A DNA stretch of 64,000 nt from Kappaphycus alvarezii (taxonomy: Eukaryota > Rhodophyta > Florideophyceae > Gigartinales > Solieriaceae), in NCBI GenBank assembly GCA_002205965.3, contig NADL03000210.1, positions 1 to 64,000 on the forward strand, written 5' to 3'. Below, piece after piece: positions 1-14,500 of the stretch. Position numbers and translations under genes: made by a program. The notes beneath the pieces were generated by a model. The model was not told where the DNA came from. It did no database searches and saw only the letters and a program-made list of their open reading frames with translations. How positions within the stretch are numbered: the first letter of the stretch is position 1; each line of letters opens with the position of its first letter.

Positions 1-885
1 TAAATAGTTCCAACTTGAATAAATAAATAAATTGCCGCAATTGGACTTAGAATGAATAATGAATAGAAAACCACAATTTAATGATAGGTGATCGAGGGAA
101 TATTTCGATAGCCCAAGGATGTAAAAATATTTTCTAACAACCTAGACTACTTATACTCTACACTAGGGTGAACCTGCCTACAAAAACAGGTGAGTCGTTC
201 AATAATTTTGGTAGACATAATTAAGGCCCAACAAATAATTATTGCAGTATTTTCCAGGTAAGCAATCATCCAGATAATATTTTTTGTAGCATAAATGCAA
301 TAATTATAGACTGTATAATATAAAACCCAGCTGTAGGACATAAAAATTATTCGCACTGAATTCAGCATAAAATAGCGCCAGTGTATATAGATAAAATTAT
401 TCCTGATGATTCACAATAAATATAAATTGTGGGCCTCAATAAAAAATATTGTTCCACAATTCAGCATCACTGTATGACACCGGGATAGAGATTAAATATT
501 TCGTCAATTTCACACACAATCAACCTCTGATTTCATATTTGCAAGTGAAAGAATGTTCCTCATAAACTCAGTAAGACCGTAATTAATTCCCTGAAGAAAT
601 GCGCGAGATGATATGAACTGAATGGATCTTCTGAAATGGAGTCCCCAATTTTATTGCCGGCGTCATTATTTTTCTTCTACCTCGCGTTTTGCTTCCAGCA
701 CTTGAAACTACAAGATTAGTCTCGTCAGTGCAAATGGATGCAGTGGTAGTCATAGAGAGCACGTTGGCGACTGTATTACGCTGCATACCAGGAGAATAAA
801 TTTCTCCTTTCTGCCGTTGACTTTAGCTCCACTCCTTTTAAAGACCTAAAAAACAACTATGGGCATCCGCTGGAATCTGCAGAGT
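1..885. other. AT-rich DNA without a recognisable gene
   Basis: No open frame here is long or biased enough to call a gene. The longest ones, of 60 to 75 codons, look like chance frames in AT-rich DNA. I see no RNA gene, inverted terminal repeat or tandem array. Homology to the later repeat C copy begins at about 886. Confidence 0.5.
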
Positions 886-2530
886 AGATAACTATGACAT
901 ATTCGAACAGACAACAGCGTGGCAAAAACTTCTGCATGAGCGCTTTCTTCCTACGGTGAAAAAAGCCACAGGTGTTCGATTTATTCCTACTCTGAATCTA
1001 AGAAGATGAAAAATAGATCTCTCAACAAGCTACATCTCAAAATTCTTAATTTTTCCTTGTACCGTAAACATTAAAAATCAGATGGGGGCGTCTCAAAGGC
1101 AAAAACTGGAATGCGTAGGGTTGAATTGAAAAATTTCCCCCAAGTCACAGTTCTAGAAAAGCTCACATGCAGATACTTCTTTAAGCTCTGTGTTGATATG
1201 CGGTGACAGATTGAACCGAATAATATCCACACTGTCCTGGTGATTCGAGGTAAAGGACCAGTAGAAAGGAGTAGGTGCAGCTTTCTGACCGGGCTCTCCA
1301 GGATACAATTAAACTCATCTTCGGTGATTTATTTTTTGATTCTTGTTGAAATACTTGTAACACAGAGCCAGAGAAGTTTCTACATACACTAAATCATCAG
1401 ATTTTTCCTTCCTTTTCCGACCTAGATTCTTTTGGGTTGTTAATTTCGATGATAATCGATTTTCGCCTTTTTCAAGATGCCGCAACAAGATTTATATCAT
1501 CTTTATCCATTATTTCCTGTACAACGCTGGGTTTCATCGGAGAAGATCGAGAAACTCTATGTGACCCTGGCGGCGTCCCATATCCAATTGCAGTCGCTTC
1601 ACCTTGAGGGCCACCACCACGTTATCGTCTTCTTGGCAAGACAGAAGCACTTTTCTCCCGGAAAAAACCTCCAGAACTTTCTCCATGCCTTGGTATTCCT
1701 TCTGTCTTTCATCATCCTTCCGAGCGAAGGCCGCTGACTCCTCGATTTTAAGGTTTTCGTTGCCAATTACGAGCCTTTCCGCGCGCACTTGCGATAAAGG
1801 AAAGGTGCCTGATACGAAAATATCTCTTCTCTTCTTCTTCTATTGCGGGGGTAGCCGTGATTCGACTCCCAATTTAGTCGCCTTTCCGACCTCGAAGAGA
1901 CTATAATCATCACCATTGATGGTTCCGATAATCATAAAGGGATAAAACCTAATCTTGACATATTTTGATTGCAGATAGAAAATAGGAGATCAGAATGGTA
2001 GGAGAAATATGCCAGGTACAAGCGCAGAGGCAATAAATGGGTCCTGTAAAGTTTGAAGCAACGAGAGGAAGGGGATACGTTTTAGAGAAACGAGTGGATA
2101 AATGACGAAGGCAAAGGATGATGCGGTATTGTAAAGTCTTGAAATGGTTTCGTGAATACATTCTAAGGATTCCACAACACTTTTACATCTTTAAATTGAC
2201 TTTCCCCAAAATTCTAGGTTATGTCCCGCAGTTGTTATAATTTATTTGTTTGAAATAATATTTAAACCACAAATGCATCGCACCCGCCTCCCAAACACAT
2301 CCAACCTCCTAGAGCGTACAGTATACATTCCGCAACACTGTTTGAGCTATACTCAGCATTAAGCGACATTTTCTGAGCTACACTCAGGATTTCACATGAT
2401 TTTTTAAAGTTACAATTTGACTGTACCCTGGTCAGTTCCTCGAAAAAATCCCGGTGATATGCACTCGGTCATGACCTTATTGGTCCGAATTTTTTAACCG
2501 ATGTTCATAACCAACGCTATGCAAGCAAAC
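886..2530. repeat. Dispersed repeat C, copy 1
   Basis: This segment is collinear with 54,138-55,810 in the same direction, starting at a shared atattcgaacagaca and ending near a shared cttattggtccga. Similarity by eye is about 70 to 80%, with indels. Inside, 1,534-1,788 on the minus strand stays open for 84 codons, is rich in K, E and L, and contains a charged stretch (KDDERQKEYQG). The corresponding part of copy 2 reads similarly in pieces, so an old coding element is possible. The last 250 bases hold a smaller motif (aaatgcatc, then gagctatactcagcatt) that recurs three times near 55.5-56.4 kb. No known transposase or polymerase motif was recognised. Confidence 0.7.
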
Positions 2531-2535
2531 CAAAT

Positions 2536-5500
2536 ATACCTCCTATAAAAGGGCTGAGGAACAATTCCCAAAGATGAGGTAGCAGTAGAAACATCCTTTG
2601 TCAGTTGTATGACAACCAAATATCTGTCGATGTGCCAAATAGGAGTGTGGATTATCCTTCCAATTTGAGGCAATCCAAAATGAACTTAAGTATCCTTGTG
2701 GTGGGATTAGAGCGGAGTTGAGATTGTTCTGAGTGATAAAAGTTTTTATTCAAGAGTGAGATGGAGCTAGTGGAATGACGATTATGACGTCATTGAATAA
2801 GGGACTAATGGCAACGATCCGTGCGTGCAATGGTATCAGTGAGGGTTTAAAAGGGGAGGTCAAAATTGAGACAGTAAATTACTGTGAAATACTAATTAAA
2901 GGATAATAAAGTATTGCAGAATCCTGATTATAGCTCAGAAAGTATAACAAAATTTGAATATATTTCAGCAAGCTTGAAAAATCTTACGTACAGCTCAAAG
3001 TGTTTCAAAATGTGTATTGCATGCTAAAAGAGAGTAGATTTGCTCTAGTGGTAGGGGTGATGCATTGATGGGTTTCAACAAATGCGGAACAATGAATATA
3101 TGACAGTTGAGCCCACTTCCGGGAGATTTTTTGAAAGCTAGGCAGAAAAGGGTAAACTATAGGTCAAAATGTCACTTTCTCTAAATAAAGATTCGAAAAT
3201 GTCGGAAATTTCTTGTTGTATGCCGACAAGTGTTGCGGAATGTGCACTGTTCGCTCCAGGATGATATCACTGTTTGGGTAATGGCAGTGGCATGCGGCAA
3301 TCTCATAAACATGTCTAGGTTCTTAAGTTCTGCTCATGTAGATTTGCCACCATCCGTCTTAGTATCTTATACTCCTCTAAAAAGTAAAGCAATATATTAT
3401 TCCCCCTCCAGAGGCGTCTTACACTGACAATTTTATTGTCTGTGGTCAATTGTTCAATATTTACTCGGCCTACTAGATTTTCTATGGAACAGCTTTTAGT
3501 TTGCATGCCTGAAGATCTCTTCTTTTGTGAACTTTGGCGACAGTGCTTTTGGATATTGATGTTACTCGACGGTAATCTTATTCACTGAATCTGCTCATCA
3601 GCAATTACAGATCTTCTTTTTCATAGCAAAGATTTAGAGAGACAGTTAGGTTGCGACTAAGCTTTGAAAAAAACAAAAAAACTTGCACAGGTACGAGCAA
3701 ATCTATTAAATCGCTCTTCATCTCAACTCTGAGGCTTCTATACTGAGACATATTTGCAATGAAATTTCAACATAATAAGCAATGACGTAGAACATACCCA
3801 TACTGTCTTCCTTGGCATTTCAATAAAACACTGATTATCATGTAATTCCACTAGGATCAATTCCCTCTTTCAAATGCCAGCAAAAAGATTCTCAAGACCA
3901 CGTAAGTTTTTATTAAGCGATATGTTGCATCCCTCATCGCGAGATCCCTTCTCTCTAAATGATCTCTTTGGATTTTAGAAACCGCTGTATTAGAACAAAC
4001 ACCCAACACGCTTACGTAGTGAACGGGCCCAATCAGAAGTTACACAGTCAAAAAGCGCATTGCCTTCATTTTTAGTGGTTATATTTTCTCGGTCAAAGGA
4101 CTGTATCTAAACAATCTGCTGTTAACTTACCACTTTTTTCGACTTACATTACTACGGATCGACCATTTTTGTCCCTTGCTTACTTTGCAAGTTCCAAAAA
4201 ACGCGTCATGAAAGCCCTTACTTCCCAGTGTTCTCCTTCATACTCGAGGAAAATGATTTTATGACAACCTCTCCACACGCCTTCAGTTTCTTTATTTCCA
4301 CAAATGAGTAGACCAAGCAATTCTAAATTTCATCAAAAGACCGTGAAGGACAAGCTTGGTAAGGTGAATCCCAATGAACTTCGGAGACAACCAGTTTAGA
4401 GCAGATTTGACGAACAAAACTGGCTGCCATAAATTAGACCATTGATGTGTCGTCAATGCGCATACCTCCTGGATCAGGAGATATGATTTCACTAAACCGA
4501 ATTATTTGTACAAATAAACAGAGATACAAGTGTAATAATATTGATATTGAGCTTGCTAAAGGGCTGAATTCGTCATATCCACAAGAAGATTTCTCATGTT
4601 GTTTCAAGATTTGTATGTTGATTTCCATTTTCTCAGTTGAATAGTCGCCGTCTATAACTTTCCGATAAATCATGTAGTAATCAAATTCCAATTGCAGATA
4701 ATCCTGCACATAACCTTCTTAATGGGCGATTCTCGCGAAGAAAGGTCTGTTCCGTTAGTCTCAAAGCCTTTATAAAAAGCCAGAGCTAGTAAGAGCCGGA
4801 GGAAATCAACAGCGTGAGATGAGTTTTCAATTGAAGTTACGTTTGTATAAACGGGATAATTCAAATAATGTAATAAAATCAACGAGTCTACTAATTTTTT
4901 GCTGCCTTACCTTCCCGAAATATTGCTCCTTCGTCATCCTGAAGAGTAAAATCCAGGGAAGAGAAATTAGACGAAAAAAGTCCTGCAGAAAATTATTTTT
5001 TGGACGTTCGCTTGCGATAGCTCGATCTCCACTGCGTAATTTCAGCGAATAGAAAATCTCCCAATCTTTCAGTGCCCGCAACTGGATAGTACAATCAAAA
5101 ATTAATTTACTATCAAATGTTAGCTTTTATGAAATAAGGAAGCTACTGGAGTTTCATTAATGTCAGAAACTTACCAAAACAAACAAAGCCGCAGCTTGTG
5201 ATTCTCAGACGCAACATATAAGACTACAGCGTTTTCAACTTGTTGGTATAAAGTAACGAAAAGTCACTCAAGCTGCCTGTCGTCTGAAATCTACCACAGG
5301 ATGACCGCTGGGAAGACTATGCCTTCCAACTACGGTAGGAAATGCAATTTTAGCTTACATTGATGGAATTTTAGATCTGAAGGAGGAAAATAACCTCAGC
5401 ATCCAGCCATCACAATATTTGTCTGGGCTCGTGCCACGGCATCGACATCCTCTCTCTTTTTGGACATAAGAATCTCATCGATAAACCATATTAAAGTCCT

Positions 5501-8493
5501 CGTATGGTTTTACTAGAACTAGCATAACTAAACTGAGCTTAGTGTTGCGACCGACACCTGCCTAAATCATTTACTGGATCCGTTGCGACCGTAACTTCGA
5601 AAAGAGTATCCCGGGGTGCATTTAGACACCAACACATCATTTACAACAAAACTATCTCTGTATGCAGAAAAGTTGTGACTGATTCGAAAAACGGTTCAGA
5701 AATTGTCAGGATATCTGTGGAAAGATTATTGAGTCAAAAGGACCGATTTTGTTACCACCAAACCGATATAAATTTCGTCGGCTTTGACAAAGGAATTTGA
5801 CGTAAGAAATTATCAAGAATTTTCACAACGCCAAGAGTCAAATTGGTACACACAACTAAAACGTCGCAGCATCCGATCTGAGAGGCAGGATGCTGTCGCT
5901 TGAAAGAAGTTCACCTGAAACCCATAGATTTTGGTTTGCGATCAGATTATATAAGGTTGAGATCCAGGGGGCAAATGTATTCTAAAGATAAAGGACTTTC
6001 CGACCTGCCCAAATCATCCAATCGAATCCCCTAAGTTTTGATATACCAATGCAGCATTTACGTTAGTACTCTCCAATTATTAATTGCTTATTGCCTAACC
6101 TCTCATGATTCTTGCAAATCTGTTTAGAATTAATACTTTTCAAAAATGTATATTACTGCTGTAAAATACTGGTATTCCGATGAATAATTTACGTTACTAC
6201 CTTCAATTTTATTAATCATTTACTACGGCGCTTTTCATGATTCTTTGTATGATTTTTATAGTTACAAAAATCTGCAAAGTAAAGAACACAAGCATAGGAA
6301 ATGCTTATTACCACTGTATTCTTTTTATCATCCCCAACCTGCATATATTTCCAAATTATGACAAATCCTTCCTAAATAGGTGGTAGTGCCTTATTTTCGT
6401 ATCTATGTGGTATTTGAATGTTATCGATAAAATATTTTTCGACTTTGTTTCCCCTCTCTTTTGGATTTTCTTCTCTCTCTGTTTTAAAATTGGAGTACAA
6501 AATTATATAAATAATATTTCAGAGTATGTATCTTTTTTGCCTATATTGTGGTTCAGTGGTACAGCCTGAATATTTTCGTGCATTCTTTGCACAAGTTTGC
6601 TTTTTTTATGTTTTAAAATTTGCAAATAGATTAAACTAGAACTATATTTAATTTTCCATTATTTTCAGGAAGTTAGACCCTTAATATAATGCTTCAAGTT
6701 CGGCAATCTCTGACCCGAGTATTATAGTTTCACAGTAAACCTTAGTTTAAAGTATTAGAATTCATTAACATAGCTTGACTCGTAGGGATTGCGGGCGGGA
6801 ACAACGTTTGTCCGTCCGTCCATATGTATGTATTTACATACGTTAAATTACCCTACTGCACGCATGTCGCATCTGCTGTATGCAGCTTCTACGTACAGCA
6901 GCTCCAGTTCAAGTTAATAAGTATCTACCTACATTCACTAAACTCAGGGATACATCCCATTGTTGGAAAGATCTCAGCGAAGTGAGCGACTTATCAGTGT
7001 ACGACACACAAAAAGTTTGAACTACTTTATTGAAAAAAGAATGCGTCGTCTCAGCTGCGCGCGCACAGTGGGCCAAAAAGGCAGTACGTGGAGGCTGAGG
7101 ACGGTATCCACCGATACTGCTCGTGCAAAAATGGGCATCTAATGTGCTCATTCCTATTGTTTCTGAGCCGGTGGTGGCAAAGATAAAATCGGCAATTTCA
7201 GTTCTGCACGGGTGTAGCTCACTTAGAATGTAGGACTTTAGTTGTTTAAGGGGATTTTGTATATTGTCATCGTCTATATATAGCTATGGCTGAGTCTCTC
7301 GGGATTTACCTCTCAAACAAAAAGCAACCCAATCGATTCTCTGAAGGTAAAAGACCAGCTCCAACTTGGACCATTACAACTACCTAGCCCCTGACTACGA
7401 GACACGCTCAATGTCTCTCACCGGATAGCGTTGCTTGTACACATACTAAAGACCATACATTGGAAGATGGTTGACTAAGCTTCCTTGCTACAGAATTTGG
7501 AGCAATTTATATGCATAAGTAAAGAAAATCTGGGGAACCTTAGCCTAAGGTGGCACAAAAAAGTAGTCAAATAAATAGGAAAACCACAGCATAGAAAAGG
7601 GAATTTGTCGTAGCCGGTAATTAATAGAGGCAAATCTTAGCGAGGTGCGCCGATTCTCGTTCCATTTATATAGTAATTACCCACTTTGCTTGTAGAAAAC
7701 CCGTTATAATGCCGTTGTATACGGGATGACCTCTCCAACTGGGAGAAGATTCTCCAAGGACGTCTAAACTCTCATAGATTAGGTCATCAAAGAAAGCTAG
7801 AGCGAAGCGAAGAAGGGGGACCAAAGGAGGAAATAATGAAATTACCGGACTCCAGTCAAAGCTAATATTGGAGGGGCAGATCGAAAATGGGTGGGACTAG
7901 GCCAGCAAAGTTGAAACGAGTGAACAGAAGAGCAGATAAACGGCGTTTGCTAGGGGTAGGAAGAATGAAAGACGCAGAACCTGCACCTAGGATTTTACGG
8001 CTACCTTAGCAGCGACTCTCGAGGCTGAAATTAGCGAAGCTCCCATGTTGTAAAAATAAAATAAAATCCAACACCAATATACATATTCTGGTACGTCAAA
8101 AGGAACAATGAACAAAGAAAAAGTCCATCTAGACATCATCTACTAATTTAAGAGACTGTAAAGTGCTGAAAGGGCTCACAAATCTTACGATTCGTTCATA
8201 TCACAAAAGGGATAATATGCAATGCTGGAAACCCGCGATTTAAATTCCACCTGCGAAGCCACAAATGGGGCTTTAAAGCACGGTAGGATCACACTAGGAA
8301 GCCAAATATACCAAATAACGCATGCACGGACACTTCAAGTGGTGCACTGAGTGAACGCATAGTCCATTTCAGGAACTTTATTACTCAGGGGAGCGTAAGG
8401 TGATGAAAGGACTGAGGCATTTTACTACTTGTAACTATGATAAGATGGATAGCAAAAAGTGCAGAAAAAGAGCATATAAATTTTAATATATAC
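2536..8493. other. Long AT-rich stretch without a supported gene
   Basis: Nothing here can be called confidently. A TATA-like tataaaaggg lies at about 2,546, with no convincing gene after it. Open frames on the minus strand between 4,292 and 5,081 cluster more than elsewhere and share a charged and hydrophobic composition, but I could not match them to a family and they overlap one another. A short hairpin lies at 6,873-6,901. The segment 6,810-6,845 contains a gtccgtccgtcc run followed by gtatgtatttacatac, which can fold. The rest appears to be unstructured intergenic or very old repeat DNA. Confidence 0.4.
6873..6901. repeat. Small inverted repeat
   Basis: ctgctgta (6,873-6,880) is the exact reverse complement of tacagcag (6,894-6,901), separated by 13 bases. 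It could form a short hairpin. No neighbouring gene suggests a role, so it may be chance. Confidence 0.3.
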
Positions 8494-8566
8494 AATCCCT
8501 CGCGGGACTTGAACCTGTGATGGTAAAAATATTAGAAATCCAAATGTATTACTTGAGCACATGCTA
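8494..8566 (-). other. tRNA-like segment, possibly a tRNA pseudogene or SINE head
   Basis: On the minus strand this reads ggttcaagtcc (B-box-like, the complement of 8,505-8,515) inside a short stem that ends cccgcgaggg. About 50 bases upstream lies a weak A-box-like gtgctcaagt. A complete cloverleaf does not fold by eye: the acceptor strands do not pair. I therefore read this as a decayed tRNA or a tRNA-derived SINE head, with low confidence. Confidence 0.25.
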
Positions 8567-11500
8567 TAGTGTATCTGGTGTCATGCGTGAAGTAACGGAC
8601 CATTTAAATAATTGAACTGAGAGTATGCCATAAACTCAAAGAATTGGAGCGGAAACTAGTACGCCTCATCTTGCACCTTTTGTACAACAACCTACAGGAA
8701 CCAAACTTCAAGTTTCGGCCACTGACTTTCGATTCCTTGGATATCTTATACCACTCTTCTATTCTGTTTCACGAAGGAATCATTTCGAACATCGCAAAAA
8801 TGTCTACCACAACTACTGGAGTGATCCGCAGACGTGTTCATCAGCGTATAAGTGGAACAATGTGGTCTTCCGTTGCAATGGCGACTCTACCGCGAGCCCC
8901 ACTGTACGGGTTTGACGGGGAATGTCAGTTTAGCTCTTACACGTATAGTCTTAACTGCAGTGTACATGATAGATACTCAGTGATTAAAAGTGCCTTTATT
9001 TCTTCCTGAACATCTAGTTAGTTAGGTAGCCGTATACTCAGACCTGCAGTGTACGCGATATGTACTCATTGAAGAAATGTTTCTCTTTGCTATCCTTAAA
9101 GGGATTTACAAGTGCATTGTAGCACAATTAGGTTTTCGATTGCAGAATATATTTTGTTGCACATGTTGATGCAATTCACAGCGGACACCCGTTATACTGA
9201 TGCCATAAAAATCTATAAAGTGTAGTTTCGCTGTCATCAATTTTACTACTAATGGTTTTAGTCGCCCATCATGATCTTCAGCTGCACCACACGAATTTCA
9301 AGACGGCATTAAAATATTGTAGAACATCCCTCAGGGATTAGCTGACCATATTTTTCATGCATTAAAGAAACCCCAAATTTTCCCAACTGGTAGAGTAGGG
9401 AAAAAGAAAAGATTAAAATATAAATCAAAAAATAATTACATACTGTAGTTCTAAAAGGCCCTGCATGATTGGAAAAATGCTCAGCACTGCTGGAACTCAA
9501 ATATAGAAGATTTTTTAGAGTGTGGGAGACATGAGGGTGCTTTAATGATTAGGGATACAGGACGGCTATTTAATGAAGAGTAAAAGGGTGTTTCATAGGT
9601 AAATTTAAGTTTTCAGGCAGTAATTATGACCGCTATATCTACCTCAAATATAGTTTACGGACGTTAATTGCTATTCTGTTGTATTTGCACGACCTTCTGC
9701 TTGAGATGAATAACATGGAGGAAATTTCTTGATGAAGGGGGACTTAAAACGCGATTAGGTGTGAAGAATACCATTTATTATGCAGTAGCTGTTGTAATTG
9801 AGATTAGTTGTTACAATAAAAGGTGTACACTGTCACCTTTTCGGTCAATAATTGCACTTTCTAAGTCAATAATTGCTGACTGTGTACTTGAGCGCTTGAA
9901 CCACAAATCTGTAAGCCAATTGATGCGATGTTGATGGCGACATATGAACCCATAAAGGGCAGTTTCATACCTCAAATCAAAACGGATGCTCCCTATAAAA
10001 TCTTAATTGAAGCACTGATGTAGCTGAGTATAAGCACATGTTTTGAAATCCCATTTGGGGTTTTCAAGTTAGCGTTGTACTTTGGTGAACCGTAATATTT
10101 TTATTTCGATGCTTTGAAGCGGGTCATGAAGCATATTTCAGGTACTGAAAATGTAGAATTAGTGTACAGGGAATACGATGATTTAAAACTGTCGGATATT
10201 GTACTCGCGATTGGGCAGGAGATTTTAATTCAGTACAAGAATAGCAGTAAGGTAGATGAAGAAAGAGTGGTAAAACAGGAAGGTTGGGAGAGAAGAAAGA
10301 ACGGGATATCGATAGTAATAGCTAGCAAAGTGAAGTTAGTAAGGTAGTATAGCTCTACCGAAAAGGGAATAACGGCACACCTTCATAAGATTAATATACA
10401 ATCATTTGATGGTTCTTAACGTTTTTTGAAAGTTATAGGAAGCCATTTTGGCTGTAGGGAGACGCTTACACTTTTTTTTATGGACACATGCGAAAAATAT
10501 CAGCTTTAATGTATCTTAGGGTACAGTAACGAAAAAAAATTCCAATGATTGGGTAAACAGTAAGGTAAACCCTCCTGTAAAGGTTATTTGCTCACTTAAA
10601 ACGTCGTAAACGTTCTTGCAGGCGTTATTATGGACTATTACAATAGCAGAGATAGTTCATATCGAAAAGCAACAAGCTTATGACTGTTTCTGTGGTTTAA
10701 ATCGAGTATGCAAATTTTGGTGTCCGCAATATAGATATTTTTCCGCAAAAACTTTTGAATTTCATCCTAAACATGCCACAAATCAGCCTTATCTCCAGAT
10801 GTGCCCATTAATTCACTTCTAAGAGGTTCAAAGCGTCTTATGATACTTTTCATGGATTAAAAGGGAGTCTGATTATTTAAAACATTCCAAAAAACCTCTT
10901 CAGTGATGGACTAAGCATAATATCAAATGACGTTCACCAGTTCTCTTTTTCATGGGTTAAATATTTAAAGCTGTTAGAAATTAGTCAGATAAATTCGATT
11001 TCGATCGGCGATTGCTCCACTCCTCAATTCTTTTGGGCAGCAAATTTCCGTTCAAATTGATTAAACTCATACCACCAGAAATCATTTATAATTTTATATC
11101 ACACTTTGTACAATCTTTTGAAGTCGTTTTACAGATCAATTTAGAATCCTTACAGGTGTAGAAACTCATAAATAGAGAAGTATCCAATATACTTTTAATG
11201 TATTTGAAAATGATTGAGAAACATAATCTCACATGAAAGAAATGGAAATTGATCATTCTGCCCTCAAAAAATCCAGTTAAAGTGGCCCAAATACAATATT
11301 ATGTCCCCTTGGAACATGAAAAGCGGCAAGCTACCTTTACAGTTCCAGAGACATGTAAATCGTGGAAAATAGATTTTGCCATCCTTTTCAACATCGAGTA
11401 CGACTGAGCCAAGCAATTATCAGCTCACTACTGGCCAAGTTACAATTTTAAAAACTTTGTAGTTTTTGTCCCTCCTTCCTTCCTCAGCAAGTTTGCTATT

Positions 11501-14500
11501 GAAAGGACTTTTCCACACATTTCTCCCGAGGAGCAAATTTATATTCGTTTAACGATTTTCAGTCTCTATACTCCATGTAATACCTATTGCTAGTGCAATG
11601 ACCTAATAGCTATACATGAAACCAGAAACAAGCGCTTGATGATCTTGTTACGAACAAGAAAATAAAGGAAAAACGAATAGTTTCACCGGGAAATAAGACG
11701 CACCGGACGAGCCACAAAATATCAGAGATATTCTGCCCTCAAATCAAGGCTAAGCCTCTAAATATAGCAAAGAAATGAGCCTGAGACAATTAAGTGACCT
11801 TTCGGTAGTAAAGAATTTGATTCCAGCGCATTTATAACATCAACGGAACAGGATGGATTATTTGAAAGTTAGTTTGCATTCGGAGATTTTAAGATATCTA
11901 TTTATTCACTGAAGGCATCTTATTTGGCAGTTCTATAGAGTTTGTGTGTGTTTGCTAATGTCTGAAAGAGATAAACTTTACACCTCTAGGGACTATCGGT
12001 CACCGGATTGTGATCTTTCAAGAGAATATAAGCACATCTAAGTTAGTGAAGTGAGTAGCGGAAAAGGACACGAAGCGTAGTCATTGAATATCGAGAAACT
12101 TAAGGACGCCAGATTATACATATTGAAGCGGCTAATAAAGCTGTTGTTGGAATGAAACAATGAAAAGCTATAAAACTGATGATACTGTCCAATATGAAAG
12201 GTATTCTGCCGTATACAGAAAATGGGAGCAGAATGATCAAAAGGCCCGAAAGGGCATTGGTTTTCTACTTTTTGATAGTATTTTGAACTACTTAATTGAA
12301 AAGTCCATTTTGTAAGAGAAAATGAGTGTAATTTTAGATGTGTTTGAGCGCTTCGTGCTCGGGAACAAACACTTTGGTCGTAGAGAGTTTTGCAATTCGA
12401 CTATGCTAGAAAAAGAGGATCTGGTTTCCTATATAACATGAGCGAGACATCTGGCGGTTAGATTCAAGGCAACCAGGGATTCTGTTGATGAAAAAATATG
12501 GCTATTGCTGCGATTAATAGTATTACTCCTATCTTTCACGGCTTTTTTTTGCTTTGAAAGCTCTCGAGTCTATAAAAAGGCAAATAGAATAGAGAATGCC
12601 AAATTGATGCTACTTTACAAAGAGTTCTGAGCACCAATGAAGTCCTACAAGCTATAGAGGACTCTCAGTGACGTAATTTTTAGCAATTATTCTGAACGAC
12701 GCGGCTGATACTCGTTTTTTTACCCTAATTATGACCAAAGTGGGCAAACAATCTGATATTGTTGAGAAAAAATATATCAATGGAAGATTGATCTCCCCAT
12801 TCTGCCTTTTTGAACGAAGAAACTAGCAGAATTAAACTCCAAAAATAGATTTAGAAAAAGATGAAGGGAAATTAGTTAAGTAGTATACATTCATCTGGTG
12901 AGAAAAACTGATGAAGGTGATGTAAAGGTAGCTTAAAACTCAGAGTTCATTTATTTAAAGCAGTTCACATAATTGATTTTTAACAGTTCCCTTTTCAAAG
13001 ACTAACGAAAGGTTTCGAACAGCTGTGTAGAGATGGGAACAGAGGAATGGTTGATTTCGGCTACAGTCCGAGCCTTTCAGGTAGTACTAGAACTGAACGG
13101 CGCTGGTAGAGTCCGCAACCCTACCAGTTTGTTTCACGTTCCGCGTTCTACGTTCCATCTGATTTCAGTACACGAGATGATCAGTAGTAGATTCAATGTT
13201 CATTTTCTAGTAATAGGTGCACCATGCGGAGAACAGAATGCGCTGTGGAGACTGTTAATGTCAAAAAGATCTCCATTTGCCTGATAAGTCGCTTCCAACT
13301 CACTCCGGTTACGCCAGAAAGTAGTTCTTTGATTACAAAAAAATCCAAAAGGAGGTCCTCCGTAGAGTAAAGATAAACTAGAACGAGTCCTTGAAAACAC
13401 AAAAATGAACGAGGAATTTGCGTGAAGGGTTTATTTACTAGATTTGCTATCTAGATTTTACTAGATGCTACATTATTTTTTCATCAACTACATTCTGAAA
13501 CCAATTCATTACATATTCAGGCATATTTCTAAATATTGCAGAGCTAAAGCTCTCTAGTAACTTGAAGGATGTTGCCCTAGCGGGAGTTTCGTGAAGTTCA
13601 TCACCTCTTTTCTCCTAAAGCTGTTTAAATTAGATTTAACTGCCCCACTACAAGCAATCTATTACAGCCTTTTTTTATTGAAAAAGAAAAATCATGCGTG
13701 TGCTTGAGGATGCTCGTGAAATAGATATAAAATTAACACTAAAAATTAAAACAGATTCATGGGTTTACAAGTTGACCCTCATAGGGAATGCAGATTCAAT
13801 CATAATCGCAGGAAGAATGCAGCAATGGAATGGGACCAGAGATGCGGCCAGATAGTGCAGCATTAGAATGCCTCCTGTGGATTTTGTCTACAACCTTCGT
13901 ATAAATTCAGCGACCGGACCTTTGTAATCATGAAATCGATATGACTAGCTATATATTACTTTAAGATCACTAGTGGAGTACGAAGTTCATTACCACAGCT
14001 AAGAATAATATAAAACTTGGAAACAACCGCAAAACGTTTTCAAAGGTTTGTCGAACTATGTGGGCATCACACGGATATATGATACTCTCTGCAAGTGTAA
14101 ATGTTCTACCCCAAATAGCTACCTACATTTCATTCTTTAAGAAGCTGCTTTAACTCTTCCTTCTTAGAACGTAATCATAAAAACATTAAGTCCTTCAAAA
14201 GAAGGTCAGAACTAGCGCAAATAGGTCATTAATCCTTCCATGTGTGATTGGACCGTCAAAAATTAAAACATCCGACCTATGAGTTAATGATATTTCAAGG
14301 GAAAATCTTAATCCTAGAGGACTATGAGCCAAGTTCAATTTTTCAAAAATTTGTGACATTGCATACATCTTTGTCCCCTAAAATCGACTTTTTGTAACTG
14401 GAAATTTTGATTTTCGGGCAAACTGTCCGTGATATACCCTATAAGGACAACATTGGACCATGTAAATTCCGTTATATCTTTTGTAGCTCCGTGTGAGATG

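Noticed and set aside
1477-1906. Plus-strand frames of 86 and 100 codons
   Set aside because: They overlap the minus-strand frame in repeat C, which has the more protein-like composition; at most one strand can be coding.
8644-9009. 121-codon plus-strand frame
   Set aside because: It opens with TTG, has no domain, no splice context and no second copy; chance is the simplest explanation.
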